Origin: Erodium maritimum
Lineage: Eukaryota > Streptophyta > Magnoliopsida > Geraniales > Geraniaceae
DNA length: 64,000 nucleotides
Direction of reading: 5' to 3'
NCBI GenBank assembly: GCA_963921825.1
Contig: OY997591.1
Coordinates: 16,363,515 to 16,427,514, forward strand
Positions 35,038-46,150 of this stretch are shown here, one piece after another. The translations under genes were made by a program, and so were the position numbers. Under the pieces are notes generated by a model, which saw only the letters and a list, made by a program, of their open reading frames with translations, made no database searches and had not been told where the DNA came from. The number at the start of each line of letters is the position of its first letter. The first letter of the stretch is position 1.

Positions 35038-35045
35038 TATAAATA
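35038..35045 (+). promoter_or_regulatory. LTR promoter TATA box (5' LTR)
   Basis: TATAAATA within cccggggTATAAATAcccg, about 200 bases from the LTR start. The same sequence stands at 46351-46358 in the 3' LTR. This is the likely start point of element transcription and so marks the end of U3. Confidence 0.7.
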
Positions 35046-35215
35046 CCCGTTTTAGGGTTTGACACCTCACAAATCTGCTCCTCCTTCTTCACAAACGGCT
35101 GCCACTCTCTCTCCCTAGTTGACATTCCCCTCTCCCGAGATCCTCTTCCCAGACCTCGACGCCGACGCCCTCTCTCCGCCCATCTCGCACCGCGTCGCCC
35201 CGTCCCTCTCCTTCT

Positions 35216-38088
35216 TGTCACGCCCCGAATTCAGTTGGGCTGAACCCGGAACGCGAACGATGAAACAATAAGATAATTTTCAAACATTTTAATAAAACCG
35301 CTTAAAATCACCACTTTGAGTTAATCAAAATAATATTTTACAACTTAAAATACGTCCAAAACAAGCGGACAAAAACCAAAGCGTACGTCGCTAGACTCCC
35401 AAAAACCCGGACTCCCGCTCCCAGCTCTTCAAGCTTCGAGAGATCCCCTAGTCCGTCTCGCGACCAGTACCTGTAGGAAAAGCAGCTAGGGGTGAGCATT
35501 CGCTCACCACCACGGATACCAGACTGACTACGACATACTAGCAGAAATGCCGGAAACACCAACAACAAACAAAACACCGGGGACTACTATCCCCAAACTC
35601 AGATGACCCGACTGTCACACGAAAACTGTTACTTTCCCCAACCAACTCAAAACTCGGACGCGTAATGTAGACCCGACACAGCGGTTACGACCTCAACCCA
35701 AAACGCAAATAATAACCACGCAACACCCAAGATCACAAAGGATCACAAACAACAAACAAGATCACAAAGGATCGCACTCCAGCTACTTAGTGCCGGTTGC
35801 TAACCGGCTGGGCTTGAGCCTGCCCCATGCAACTTTCCCCGACACTCACTCGGGCCAGGCGGTCGACCTGTTAGCGATATATAGATCAATACTTTTCCGA
35901 TAGCTGGTCGGAAGGGGAGCTGCCCTTCATCGCCGAAGAATGCACAACTTTACCGATGGTTAGTCGGAAGGCTAGCCAACCCCCACGCGCGCGACCACAT
36001 GACCCATTTTCTGTCAGGCGGGCCCCAACCTCCATGCAATCACAGTCATCACCCAAGGTTCAACAAATAGTGACAACACAGGTTTAACACCCCACAGGCA
36101 CACATGGCCACCCACGACACACGAAACAGTATCACACGGGTTCAACACCCCAAAAGCACCCCTGACCACCCACGACACACATACAGTAAAAACACGGGTT
36201 CAACACCCCAAAGGCACACATGGCCACCCACGACACACAAACAGTAAAATACGGGTTCAACACCCCAAAGGCACACCTGACCACCCACGACACATAAACA
36301 GTAAAATACGGGTTCAACTCCCCACAGGCACTCATGGCCACCCACGACACACAAACAGTAAAATACGGGTTCTACTCCCCACAGGCACTCATGGCCACCC
36401 ACAAACACAAACAATTCAATCAACCTCCGGGCACAACCAAATGCTATTGTTCGATATGTTCACTTATCCTACGACACTACTAAGTGTCACATGCATTTCT
36501 ATTGTTCGATACGTTCATGTATCATACGACAGAACTAAGTGTCGCCTGCATTTCTAGTGTTCGATAAACTTACTTAACCTACGACACCACTAGGTGTCAC
36601 ATACATTTCTACTGTTAACTTTCCCTAGTAAAGGCCGAGATCTGGATCCTTTTCCCTACCTCGTAACGTTTTCCCAAAAGTCCACGCCCAAGCTCCGGCG
36701 CGCTCGCGATCACTCGCCTAGCCTCCCCTTTTCCGCGGTCGGCGGCACGATCTAACAAGAACACAATTAAAACACTTTTTTAAGTTCGCAGGCAAAGCTG
36801 AATTTTAAAGAATTAGACGCCCAAAAGCAACCCCGGTAATGTCGATCACTCCCAAACTTCCCAATTACTCGACATTGTCAACAACGGGCCCGGAAAGGCC
36901 CGATTCGCCCAGCTCGGCGAATCTGCCCAGGATTGGAAAACGCCCTTCCGGGGCTCCGAAAATTCCCGTTTTTGTTTCTACGATCCTAAAATAATTCAAG
37001 GGTTCCAATGCAATTGATTGAATCAATTTCCGACTTCCGAGCGATTTAATTCGCGTTTAAAGTTTCTAAACCCGAAATTTCCAATTTTCACAATTTAATT
37101 CCATAATTCGTTCCGGGTGTGAATTATCGATTCGGGGATCGTCCAAAACCACCCGAACACAAAAAACCCGAGGCCCGGGAAAATGGGCCCCACACGGCCA
37201 CAATGGAAAATTTTCCTTTTCGCCCCAAAACGTTCCTAACGAACCCCAAACCTCAAGCATTCGTCTTTAAACCAATTCTAACCAAAACCCAAAAACACTT
37301 GACTCGTTTAAACTCAAACCCTAATTTTCAAACGTACCAAAACGAGAAAAGAATGGGTTCTCACCGTAGGGAATGACGATGGGAGTTCGATTCTTCAACC
37401 GTTGAGACGATCCGTCGGTCAGATTGTCGGGAAATCACAAAACCCTACACTTTTCTTCCTTTTTCTTTTTCCTTTTCTCCTTCTCTTCTTCTCTCTTCTT
37501 TCTCTCTCTATTTCTCCTTTTTTTCTATTTGGCCGAGACCTCTCATGTCTTCCTTTCCCTTTATTTGTTCAAAATACCAACTACTTCTTATTTACAAAAC
37601 TACCACTCATCTTTCCTTTTTCTTTATTTTAAAAACCAACTACCACCACTTGGGTGACAAGTGTCTTGTGGGTCCCACCCTTTAAACAAATATCTTTGTA
37701 GATATTTTTCTGTTAGATTCGCGAAATTTGGCCGTCTCGGGCCCCGAACGGGCCCATTTTCCAAGAAATTACGAAATTTCACGGGCTACAAGGAAACGGC
37801 CCAACTAAGACCGTTGTAACGATGGATAAGCTTTTTGGATCAAAAACGGGCCTCGAACGGACCAAAACGTCGCTCGGTTGACTTTTCCGGCTAAAAGTCA
37901 ACCTTTCCCAAATTGGCCAAAAAGTTGCCCTGAGTCCCCCAGAACTCACTTTGGTCGATATCGGAGTCAACTTAAGTCTGATATGCCCTTCGGGTCAAAT
38001 TTAGGTTCATTTAAGTGTATGTCCCAAACTTTTAAATTTTCCTGTTTTTCGCCGATTTGACTGGCGTTGACCGGGAGTGGTTCTTACA
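35216..38088 (-). mobile_element. Solo LTR, family A copy 3, nested in the 5' LTR
   Basis: On the minus strand it starts TGTAAGAACC and ends GGGGCGTGACA; 2873 bp. Flanks are CTTCT (35211-35215) and CTTCC (38089-38093). The 3' LTR has an uninterrupted cttcctctcc at the matching point, which confirms the insertion and shows one flank has mutated. It carries the palindrome ggtgagcattcgctcacc (35491-35508), the motif AGGTAGGGAAA (minus, about 36653-36663) and a family-A minisatellite. Confidence 0.93.
36050..36420. repeat. Minisatellite in LTR family A copy 3
   Basis: About six units of roughly 57 bp built from ggcacacatggccacccacg and acacaaacagtaaaatacgg. It is the reverse-strand equivalent of 20776-21166, with a different unit structure. 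Confidence 0.88.
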
Positions 38089-39882
38089 CTTCCTCTCCCT
38101 CTTCATCTCCCGACCCTGTTCTTCTCCTTCATACCCGTGCACAGCCGGTGCTAGCCTCTCCAGCTCGCGCCGCCACCGTTTGCCGACCCTCTCGACCCTC
38201 ACCTCCCTCGTTCAGACCAAACCACCACCGTCCCCGTCTCTCCGTCGCCGAGCCCTCTCTCTCTCAAATCTGTCTCACCGCCGATCGTCGGAACCTCGCC
38301 CCCCTCGCTGAAACCGAGCCCGTGGCCGGTACCCCGTCGTTCCCTCGCTATCCGAGCTTCCCAACTCGCCTCACGCCTCCGGATCTGAGACAGAACCATA
38401 CCGTCAGATCTGAGGAGGAATCACCGCCTTGCTCGGCCGCCCGTCACCGCTATTCTTCCCTACGATAAGCTACCACCGTGAGTCCTCGGTTCGCCGTTGG
38501 CCGGTCGGGTTTTTGACCGAAACTCCTCTATTTCCTTCTTTCCCTTTTTTTCTCCGAGCCTTTTTGTGGATCTGATCGCTCGTGTTTAATGAAACAAGAA
38601 AAATCATTGTCATATCTGATAAGAGTTAAAACAGGTTTCAATTTAACAAAATTGGGTTTTGTATGATTTTGGGACTGGTTTTGAATCTGAGAGAGAAAGA
38701 GGAAAGGAAATGTGTTTTTAAATTAAAACGGGTTAAAGGCAAGTGTAAAACGAAAATTAGTTAAGTAAAAAGAATTGTAATTTTTGGGACTTAACCGGAT
38801 CTGTTGAACGTGGAACGAATAAACAGACTGTTGAAACGGACTTAGGACGGGTTTAAAAGTGGAACGGTGAATCGGGTGCCTCGGGGTTCGTGCCTCAAAA
38901 CCCTTACCTCGAGAATCGTTCCGTGAAACCTGTACCTCGAAGCACGTGCCTCGGGATCCGTGCATCGGGAACCGTGCCTCAGAAAACGTGCACCGGATTC
39001 TGCGCTCGGTGCTCAGGTGCTCGAGCCCGATTCGTCGGTTAATCCCGCTTTGACCCGTTCGAGTTTAAAGGGAAAACGTATTGAATTTACTTTGGACCGT
39101 ACTTGACCTGATTGTAAGTTTATCTGTAAACCCAGACTCGGAGCTAGACTTCGCCCGAGAGCTTGGACTTTGCCCGAGAAGACGAAGACCACTCCGGAAC
39201 CCGTGTGAAGAACGGAGGAGAGACTAATCGACTTTACAGCAGAGTGTTATTAGAGGAAGACCACAAGGTAGGGAAAGTCCTAACTACTCGAGTATTTCAT
39301 TACTAGTATGCCTATTAGGTTAATAAAATCGGAAAGGTCCTAGAATTGCATATAGGATGCGAATAACTAGAATAATCGTCTTTCAATTACTAATAACCGG
39401 ACATGTCTAGTATGCATGCATAGGATGAGAATAACTAGTGTAACTCGCTTTCAATGCTTGAGAATTGTTTTACTGGTAGAGAGGCCGTGATGAGCCCTCG
39501 GATTAGTTGTTGTGTTAGGTTCACATGCTTGCTTGCTTAGTTCAAGTTAATTTAAGAGTCTAATGAAACTAGTTAAATCGTATGCTTGAATGATCGATTG
39601 AATATTTAAATGATTGGTTGATTGATTGGATGTTTGAATAATTGAATGCTTGAACGGATGATCGAGTATGACTGATTGTGCCAAACGGTACGATCAGGTG
39701 ATCGATGGACCGGTGGATCGTGATTGGTAAGTATAACGGTAAGTGTAAAGGACTAAATGGATGTCTTTGGTGTGTTGTGGTGAAAGTGTGATTCGATAAG
39801 CGTTGGTTGGTTGCTGTGTTATGGTGTGATTCTCTTATTCTTGTTCTTAAGATGTTTGGTAGTTCGGTATGGTACTTACACC

Positions 39883-39901
39883 GGGGGGGGGGGGGGGGGG
39901 G
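39883..39901 (+). repeat. Run of 19 G in the 5' LTR
   Basis: An uninterrupted run of 19 G. The matching position in the 3' LTR (48298-48314) has 17 G. Such runs are unstable and hard to sequence, so the exact length may be unreliable. Confidence 0.9.
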
Positions 39902-39952
39902 TAATCCGGTGGTGTTATAGTCGTTGGTGTGTGGCAGATCCTGCGGGATAAT

Positions 39953-40235
39953 AATTGGTATTGGAGCCTGCGGGGCATCGGTTATTGGAGCCTGCGGGCA
40001 TTGGTATTGGACCCTGCGGGGCATCGGTTATTGGAGCCTGCGGGCATTGGTATTGGACCTTGCGGGGCATCGGTTATTGGAGCCTACGGGCATTGGTATT
40101 GGACCCTGCGGGGCATTGGTTATTGGAGCCTGCGGGCATTGGTATTGGACCCTGCGGGGCATTGATTATTGGACCCTGCGGGGCATCGACTACTGGACCC
40201 TACAGGGCATTGGATATTGGACCATGCTGGGCGAT
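39953..40235 (+). repeat. Minisatellite in the 5' LTR
   Basis: Alternating blocks of attggtattggaccctgcgg and catcggttattggagcctgc, about 23 bp each. The 3' LTR has the same array with fewer copies (48366-48565). The long frames 39924-40455 arise because the repeat lacks stops in three frames. Confidence 0.9.
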
Positions 40236-40319
40236 CGGTTGGTTTACCCTGCGGGGATGGTTATTGGTTGATTCACCCAAGTGTATGCGTCATGCGGGAG
40301 CAATACCTTGGTTCCCCAT

Positions 40320-40727
40320 GACATATGGTCCTTTGGAGACGTTTTCGAGAGTCCCGATGATATGTGTCCTCCTAGGGACGTTTCCGGCATTCTCGACATT
40401 ATACGTCTCTGCGACGTTATGCGTCTCCTCTGGACCGAGGGAAAATCCGATATGACATAGAGAGTATTGTGAATCGGAGGGTGGCGACTTCATGTCCCAC
40501 GGCATTATTCTACTTGTCCCGGTGACATATGGTCCTTTGGAGACGTTTTCGAGAGTCCCGATGATATGTGTCCTCCTAGGGACGTTTCTGGCATTCTCGA
40601 TGTTATACGTCTTTGCGACGTTATGCGTCTCCTCTGGACCGAGGGAAAATCCGATATGACACAACGAGTATTGTGGATCGGAGGGTGGCGACATCATGTC
40701 TCACGGCATTAACTGAGCACCTTATCC
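40320..40727 (+). repeat. 204-bp tandem duplication specific to the 5' LTR
   Basis: The segment starting gacatatggtcctttggaga occurs at 40320 and again at 40524 with few differences. The 3' LTR has one copy (from 48641). The duplication therefore arose after, or during, the last insertion of this element. Confidence 0.85.
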
Positions 40728-41205
40728 TTTATTGATTATTTAAGAAACGCATTGATTCCCGTATTTTCCTATGATTAATGTTGACTCTTTGAAAGTGTTA
40801 AACACTCGGTTGCCTTTGTATTTCATCATCTGTTTTGTCCCTCGCCTTATTAAGATTTGAATAAACTTGTGAAATCCTAATTGTTAAACTAAAAGGATGC
40901 CCTAGTTATGCATTTTCCCTACTGAGCGCAAGCTCACCCCTATTTGTTTATGATTGTTTTACAGGTTTGCGTGATGACTAGTGGACTCGAGGCTAGGGAG
41001 CTTCTAGGTTCTGGGTGCTTATCTCCTAGAGATGTTTGGTCAGATTTTTGTCGGTCATGAACCTTTTTGTAAAAGAATTTACTATGAATTTTATGAACCG
41101 TTTGTTAGAGGATTTATTGATTTTATGACATTTTATTATTACAATTGCTTCTCCCTTAAGTCACGTCTCGAGTCCGGTCAAAACCGGATTTGGGGTGTGA
41201 CAATT

Positions 41206-41217
41206 TGGTATCAGAGC
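41206..41217 (+). other. Primer-binding site for tRNA-iMet
   Basis: TGGTATCAGAGC begins four bases after the end of the 5' LTR at 41202. It is the standard complement of the 3' end of initiator methionine tRNA, used by most plant Ty3/gypsy and copia elements to prime minus-strand DNA synthesis. Confidence 0.9.
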
Positions 41218-42646
41218 CTGGTTTCATTTGAAACAGGTTTCAATTTTGAACTTGTTTTCAAAACCTCGGACCGTACGTCAATTAGGTGGGTAGAGTTAGG
41301 TGGTCTAAGTTGTAGACTCAGTGACGCAAGTTGGAAGCATCCGACGCGTAGAGTCGGAACGACACAAGTCTTGAGTGTTTCAATGTTTGTTCAAGTTTGA
41401 ATCTTTTATATTACAGTGGTTGCACTACTCGATTGGTATCCTTACCCTATTGACTGTAGTTACAGTGATCGGTGAAACCGAACGGTTAAGATCGGGATTG
41501 GGTTAACGAGAAGTGATTGACCCGTTCTAGATTGATTGTTGAGTGAACCGTTTGTAAGTGTGTCGTCACTTGGTTGGCCGTTCCTTGATTGATAAAAGTT
41601 GAGGTGTGAACATATTGAAGTGTTGAATTATTGAAGTGTTGATTTATTGAAGTGTTGATGTGTTTAAGAGTTGACCGTTATTTAAAAAATTAAAGTTGAA
41701 ATCGATATTGAGGTTGAAATTGACATTGAGTTTGAAGCTGAGGCTTAACTTAAATTTGAAATGGAAAGTAAGTCGAGACGGAGATTGAGATTGAGATTAA
41801 GATCGGGTTTAGATCGGATGAACGAGCGACGCTCGGGTTGGTTATGACACGTTGGTTAAATAATTATTGAAGGAATCGCCGCTTGGGTCGGCCGCTAATT
41901 GATCTAAAACCTGAATTGTTAAATTGACCAGGTAGAAATGAGATATTTGCTAAGACCCGCTTGGGGTACTTATGGTGTATCAAGGTGTTGTGTACTTGAG
42001 ATGTTTTGTGTGTGCAAGGTGAATAGAACTCGGTGTGCAGGTTGTCATATAAATGTCCCGCTTAGGCGGATGGTTAGTGGAAAATATGAATAGGTCATGT
42101 CGAAATTTCGATAGAACGGAAGTGTTTGTACTATCACGGGCTGACTCAGGGGCGCCACTGTAGTCAAGCGTGATAAGGGGATGTCAAGTGGTTACAACGA
42201 GATTCGGGGACGCCTGAATCGGGTTGTAACGACGTGAGATCGACATGGATGTTATGATACAAGTTAAAGGAGTGAGAAACTGTGAAAAAGAAAGAAAGAC
42301 TAAGAATTTATGAAATTGATCGTGTTACGATTCTTGATCCCACGCGTTGGGAAGATAACCGATCGAGGATTTTGCCTCTTGCCTTGTGATTGTATGAACA
42401 ATTTGAGACTGTTCCTTCTATGAAAGTTGTGTGAATTGCGTAGACTACCAATTACTATTATGAGACGCACTGAGGTGCGGGTTTGTCTACCTATATTTAA
42501 GTATTATATATCTACTGATCCTAAGTACTATTGATCCTTATTTGACCCTTGTGGGATGCGCGTGAACGTCCTTGTGTGTTGATCGAACCGTTTGTTCTAA
42601 ACTGGGAAACTGAGGGTGTACTTTATCCGTGCAGCGGGTATACGTC

Positions 42647-43738
42647 ATGCCTCGTAGTTACATTCCAAGGGGTACCAGGAGACGCCCAGCTGGGGGCCCG
42701 AGTCAGACACCTGTTTCTGAGCAGGCAGGGGCAGTGGATGCCCAGGGTGATTTCGTTGGGAACCATGTGAGAGTAGCTTCAGCGACAATCCTGCTGGAGG
42801 GAGGAGCATACCGTGAGTGGTATCGCGAGGAGGTACGAGGATGGAGTTTTACGTCTCGAGCTCCAGCAGTTCCTGGAACTGCATCAGGGAGAGATGTCGA
42901 CCTCGATGCACGAGACGAGAGTGGCTCCCTTGTCCCACTCTGCACCGGAGATGGTGCCGACCGAGACCCAGCACGACAAATAGTTTGAGGGAGGACTCCA
43001 CCCTACATTTGTGGATCAGGTTCCCGCAGTCAGAGCTCGAGAGAGGAGGCCGAGACAAGTCGACTTCTTAGGACCGACAGAGGTCCGTGGTTCACGGAGG
43101 CAGAGGACCTCAGGATTCTTCCGACCTCAGACTCATGGTAGGGCACGACAGTGCGGGTCGACGGCGTCAGCTGGACCCACCGCGTCAAGACGACCTTATT
43201 TCTGTTACTTTTGCTATCAGACAGACCATCGGAGCCGAAACTGTCCGAGGGACGTCACACGACGATGTAGTATTTGCGACCAAGCAGGACATTTGATGAG
43301 ACATTGTCCCGTCGCAGGTGGAGAGCCGACATGCTACCACTGCGGCAGGCTTGGGCACCTCTCCATCATGTGCTACGACTGGGTTGGAGGAGGACCCGTG
43401 CAGCGACCACGGCAGATTGATGAGAGAGCGTGCTACCGGTGTGGCCGACAGGGGCACATTGTCTTTGCTTGCCGGAGCCAGTTGGAGGAGCGTCGGCACC
43501 GAGGCCTCAGCAGGCTCAGACTCGTCAGGCACCACCTGGACGACCAGGACATGCACAACATCAGAGAGCTCCGCGTCAGGCGGCGGGAGCAGCAGCCCAG
43601 AGACACCAGCCTAGACCTCAGCAGCAGGTGGCACTTCCACCACCACCGAGAGGAGGACCTCCGATGTGGCAGGGTCGAGTGTTCGCATTTACCGGACCCA
43701 GAGCTGAGAGACTTGATACCGATCTTGAGATCGCTTAG
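42647..43738 (+). pseudogene. Broken gag with four CCHC zinc knuckles
   Basis: A plausible start (MPRSYIPRGTRRRP, 42647) is followed by a frame change near 42820, an in-frame TAG near 42986, and then an open stretch 43011-43781 with four knuckles of the form C-x2-C-x4-H-x4-C: CYFCYQTDHRSRNC, CSICDQAGHLMRHC, CYHCGRLGHLSIMC and CYRCGRQGHIVFAC. Another frame change leads to GRVFAFTGPRAERL, which resembles the usual gag-protease junction. The central capsid domain expected between the N-terminus and the knuckles is missing. Gag would package element RNA; four knuckles are more than the one or two usual in plant gypsy gag. This copy cannot make a normal protein. Confidence 0.75.
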
Positions 43739-43781
43739 ACTACTTGTTGTCGATTTACTTTTTGGATTTTGTGTTTACTAA

Positions 43782-46134
43782 CACTTGAGTATTACACTTG
43801 GTTGTATTGTTTCGTGGTTACCTTATGTTGGAACGATTTTAAAACTGTTAAGCCCACCCGTATTTTAACACACCGACGAGAGGCGTGGTAGTACCTACGA
43901 GTGGCAGTTGGAGCCTGAAAGTGGAATAACAAACCTGGACGTATTGGAAGTTCTTTTCATTCTTCGATAGTGCGGATCGAGTTTTAGGAACCGATTGGTG
44001 AGATGACAGGTGTTCATCGAGTGCTATCAGCAGCGAACGCACGGACAATGAAAGACTGCAACCTTGACCAGTAAACGGTACGACCGGCCACCGGAGATGA
44101 CCGAGCGACGATAAGATCATAGTAGCGCAACGGAAGCGTGGTGGACCCATAACCCACAGGAGTCGTAATCTCCAGCTTCTTCTACCCCGTTGGAAGATCT
44201 AAGTCATAATAATCGAACCTTAGAAACGACCTTTGTGTCTTGACACCCCGGTTGACGGGCAGAGAGTTAGACGAATGTGTGCCGCACGTGAGAGATTAGA
44301 TTTGAGCATGTTCCCTACATTATTCCCATGGGAACAAATCAGATTACCGCTAGTTCACGAAGTCAATAGTGGATTTAACCCGAGACCAGAGACGATGCCA
44401 ACAACCTTGGATCATGAAGATTCGTGTCAGCAGAGTCAACCGATTGAACGGCAACCCGAAGAGCCAGAAAGACGAAGGACTTGTTCAAGCGCATCGCCGA
44501 AAAGAACGTAGCACGACTTCAAGGAGTGGAACGAAGCACTAAGGAGGCACGACGATCACCGGAAGCTGGATCGCATCAAGACGAAGACCCGACGCTCCGT
44601 ACCGACGCGACAAATCCAGAAGAAGATGGTTAACAACGACGACACCAAGACCGGAGCTTGTAGCAAATCTAAGAGAGAGTTCGTGCCTCGCAACAGCAAA
44701 GAAGACGTGTTACGAAAGTCACCTCAGCCACGCCGCACGCTACAGGTGAGTAACATCGAGAGATACAGTGACATCAAACGACATTTTCAGCAGAGCTGAA
44801 TACAGAGAATGCGAACCGAGTACCAAGACGTATCTCTGTCGACAAGGGAAGAACGAACGCTGACGTCCCGCGAGGACTAGCGTAACAGCTAAGTTTACAC
44901 CGTAGAAGTGAGAGCACCTCATGTTGAGATCCGGGAACAGTTAGTGTAATACGACTACCACGAGCTCCAAGCCTAACAAGAGGTCACCGCACGAAGCATC
45001 GCATGGTAGGTCAGGTTTTGTGCCATGCAGAGCACAGTGAGAATTTAGAGTTGACCAGTGACTGGTCCTAAGTTGTTTGAAAGACGTTTGAAATTTAACG
45101 CGCAAAATACCCCAAGGACCGTTCAATTCTCGAGATTTCAATGCTTGTTGTGGACTCATAATGGTGATGACTCGGATGAAACGAACGAGGAGTTGGTCGA
45201 TTGATAGTATGTGAGCAAGCGTCAACGGTAAGAGATTTATAGCAGGTTGGATAACCTTCGTGATCGGTCGTAGTTGAGTGTTGATGGTTTGCTATAATCT
45301 AAGATTGTATTACTTGAGGTACCCCCGCCTTTCCACGAGGCGTGATGAAACGAGCGATTGCTCCAGACCCTGCAGTGGTTGTGAGGCCTATTGTCGTGAT
45401 GAATGTTCTTGTGCATTACCGTGTGTGTAATTGTTTGTGTTGATCATGACTTGATAGTGTTTGAATTCTAGTGGGATTAATCCCTGTAACGATCACTGAG
45501 GAGGAAATTGTTGAGTTACGTTTGTTTGTGGTTCCGACTTTGTTCGTCTTGTAGAGAGTTCCGGCAGGATACATGTGCCGACGGAAATTCCGGTACGGGT
45601 TATATAGGCGACTACCTAAGTTCTCTTAAGTGTTTAGTTATTTCTCGGCTTGTGTTGTTACTCGGGTTTTATTTAAGTTGGTGATACATTGCAAGTTGAT
45701 GTATGAATCTTTGGGTTAAGACGGTTTCGCACCGCTGAGTGTGACGTTTGAGTAACTAGCGTGATCCAGTGAAGCACGATTAAGTGGAGGTCGCGTTGAT
45801 TCGGGAACGGTTAAAGACCGCGCAGAACCGACGGAAGAGTTACGCAGTTAGACTATGTCGACTTCTTGAGTTAAAGTTGGTAATCACGTGTTGTTGGAGG
45901 TGAGGCCGACGAAGGGACTATTACGGTTCGACCGCGGCGGAGGCAAGTTGGCCCGCAAATTATCGTACATTTTGAGATCTTCAGGCAGAACTAGAGCCGT
46001 TGCCTAACAGCTTCCTCGTGTTCCCAAACTGCGGAAGTACACCGCAGATCCTTCGCTTACGAGTTTGAGCAGGACGTCCCCTGAGATAGGGTCAAGAGGA
46101 ATGCGTTCGTTTTAAATTTCGAGGACTAAATTCT
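43782..46134. other. Internal region of the retrotransposon without recognisable pol
   Basis: About 2.35 kb between gag and the polypurine tract. Only short frames are present (44233-44511 plus, 44941-45225 minus and others). I looked for protease, YxDD and integrase HHCC/DDE wording and saw none on the plus strand. Either pol was replaced by unrelated sequence or it has decayed beyond recognition by eye. Confidence 0.55.
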
Positions 46135-46150
46135 TTTAAGGGGGGTATAC
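46135..46150 (+). other. Polypurine tract
   Basis: ttaaggggggtatac directly precedes the 3' LTR start at 46151. The upstream ggactaaattc wording is typical of Tekay/Del elements. It would prime plus-strand synthesis. Confidence 0.85.

Larger units (their letters stand above)
34840..41202 (+). repeat. 5' LTR (about 3.49 kb after removing a nested solo LTR)
   Basis: Starts TGTAAAACCCC and ends GGGGTGTGACA. It contains the solo LTR 35216-38088. Relative to the 3' LTR it has more copies of the 46-bp minisatellite and one extra 204-bp tandem copy (40320-40727), which explain most of its greater length. Confidence 0.9.

Noticed and set aside
36132-36423. Cys/Trp/Gly-rich minus-strand ORFs
   Set aside because: They are translations of the family-A minisatellite.
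39924-40455. Long overlapping plus-strand frames rich in Gly, Ala and Trp
   Set aside because: They are translations of the LTR minisatellite, which lacks stops in all three frames. The same happens at 48337-48776.
43011-43781. Host CCHC zinc-knuckle protein gene
   Set aside because: It lies between the PBS and PPT of an LTR element, lacks a good start, and is followed by a gag-protease-junction-like motif in another frame.
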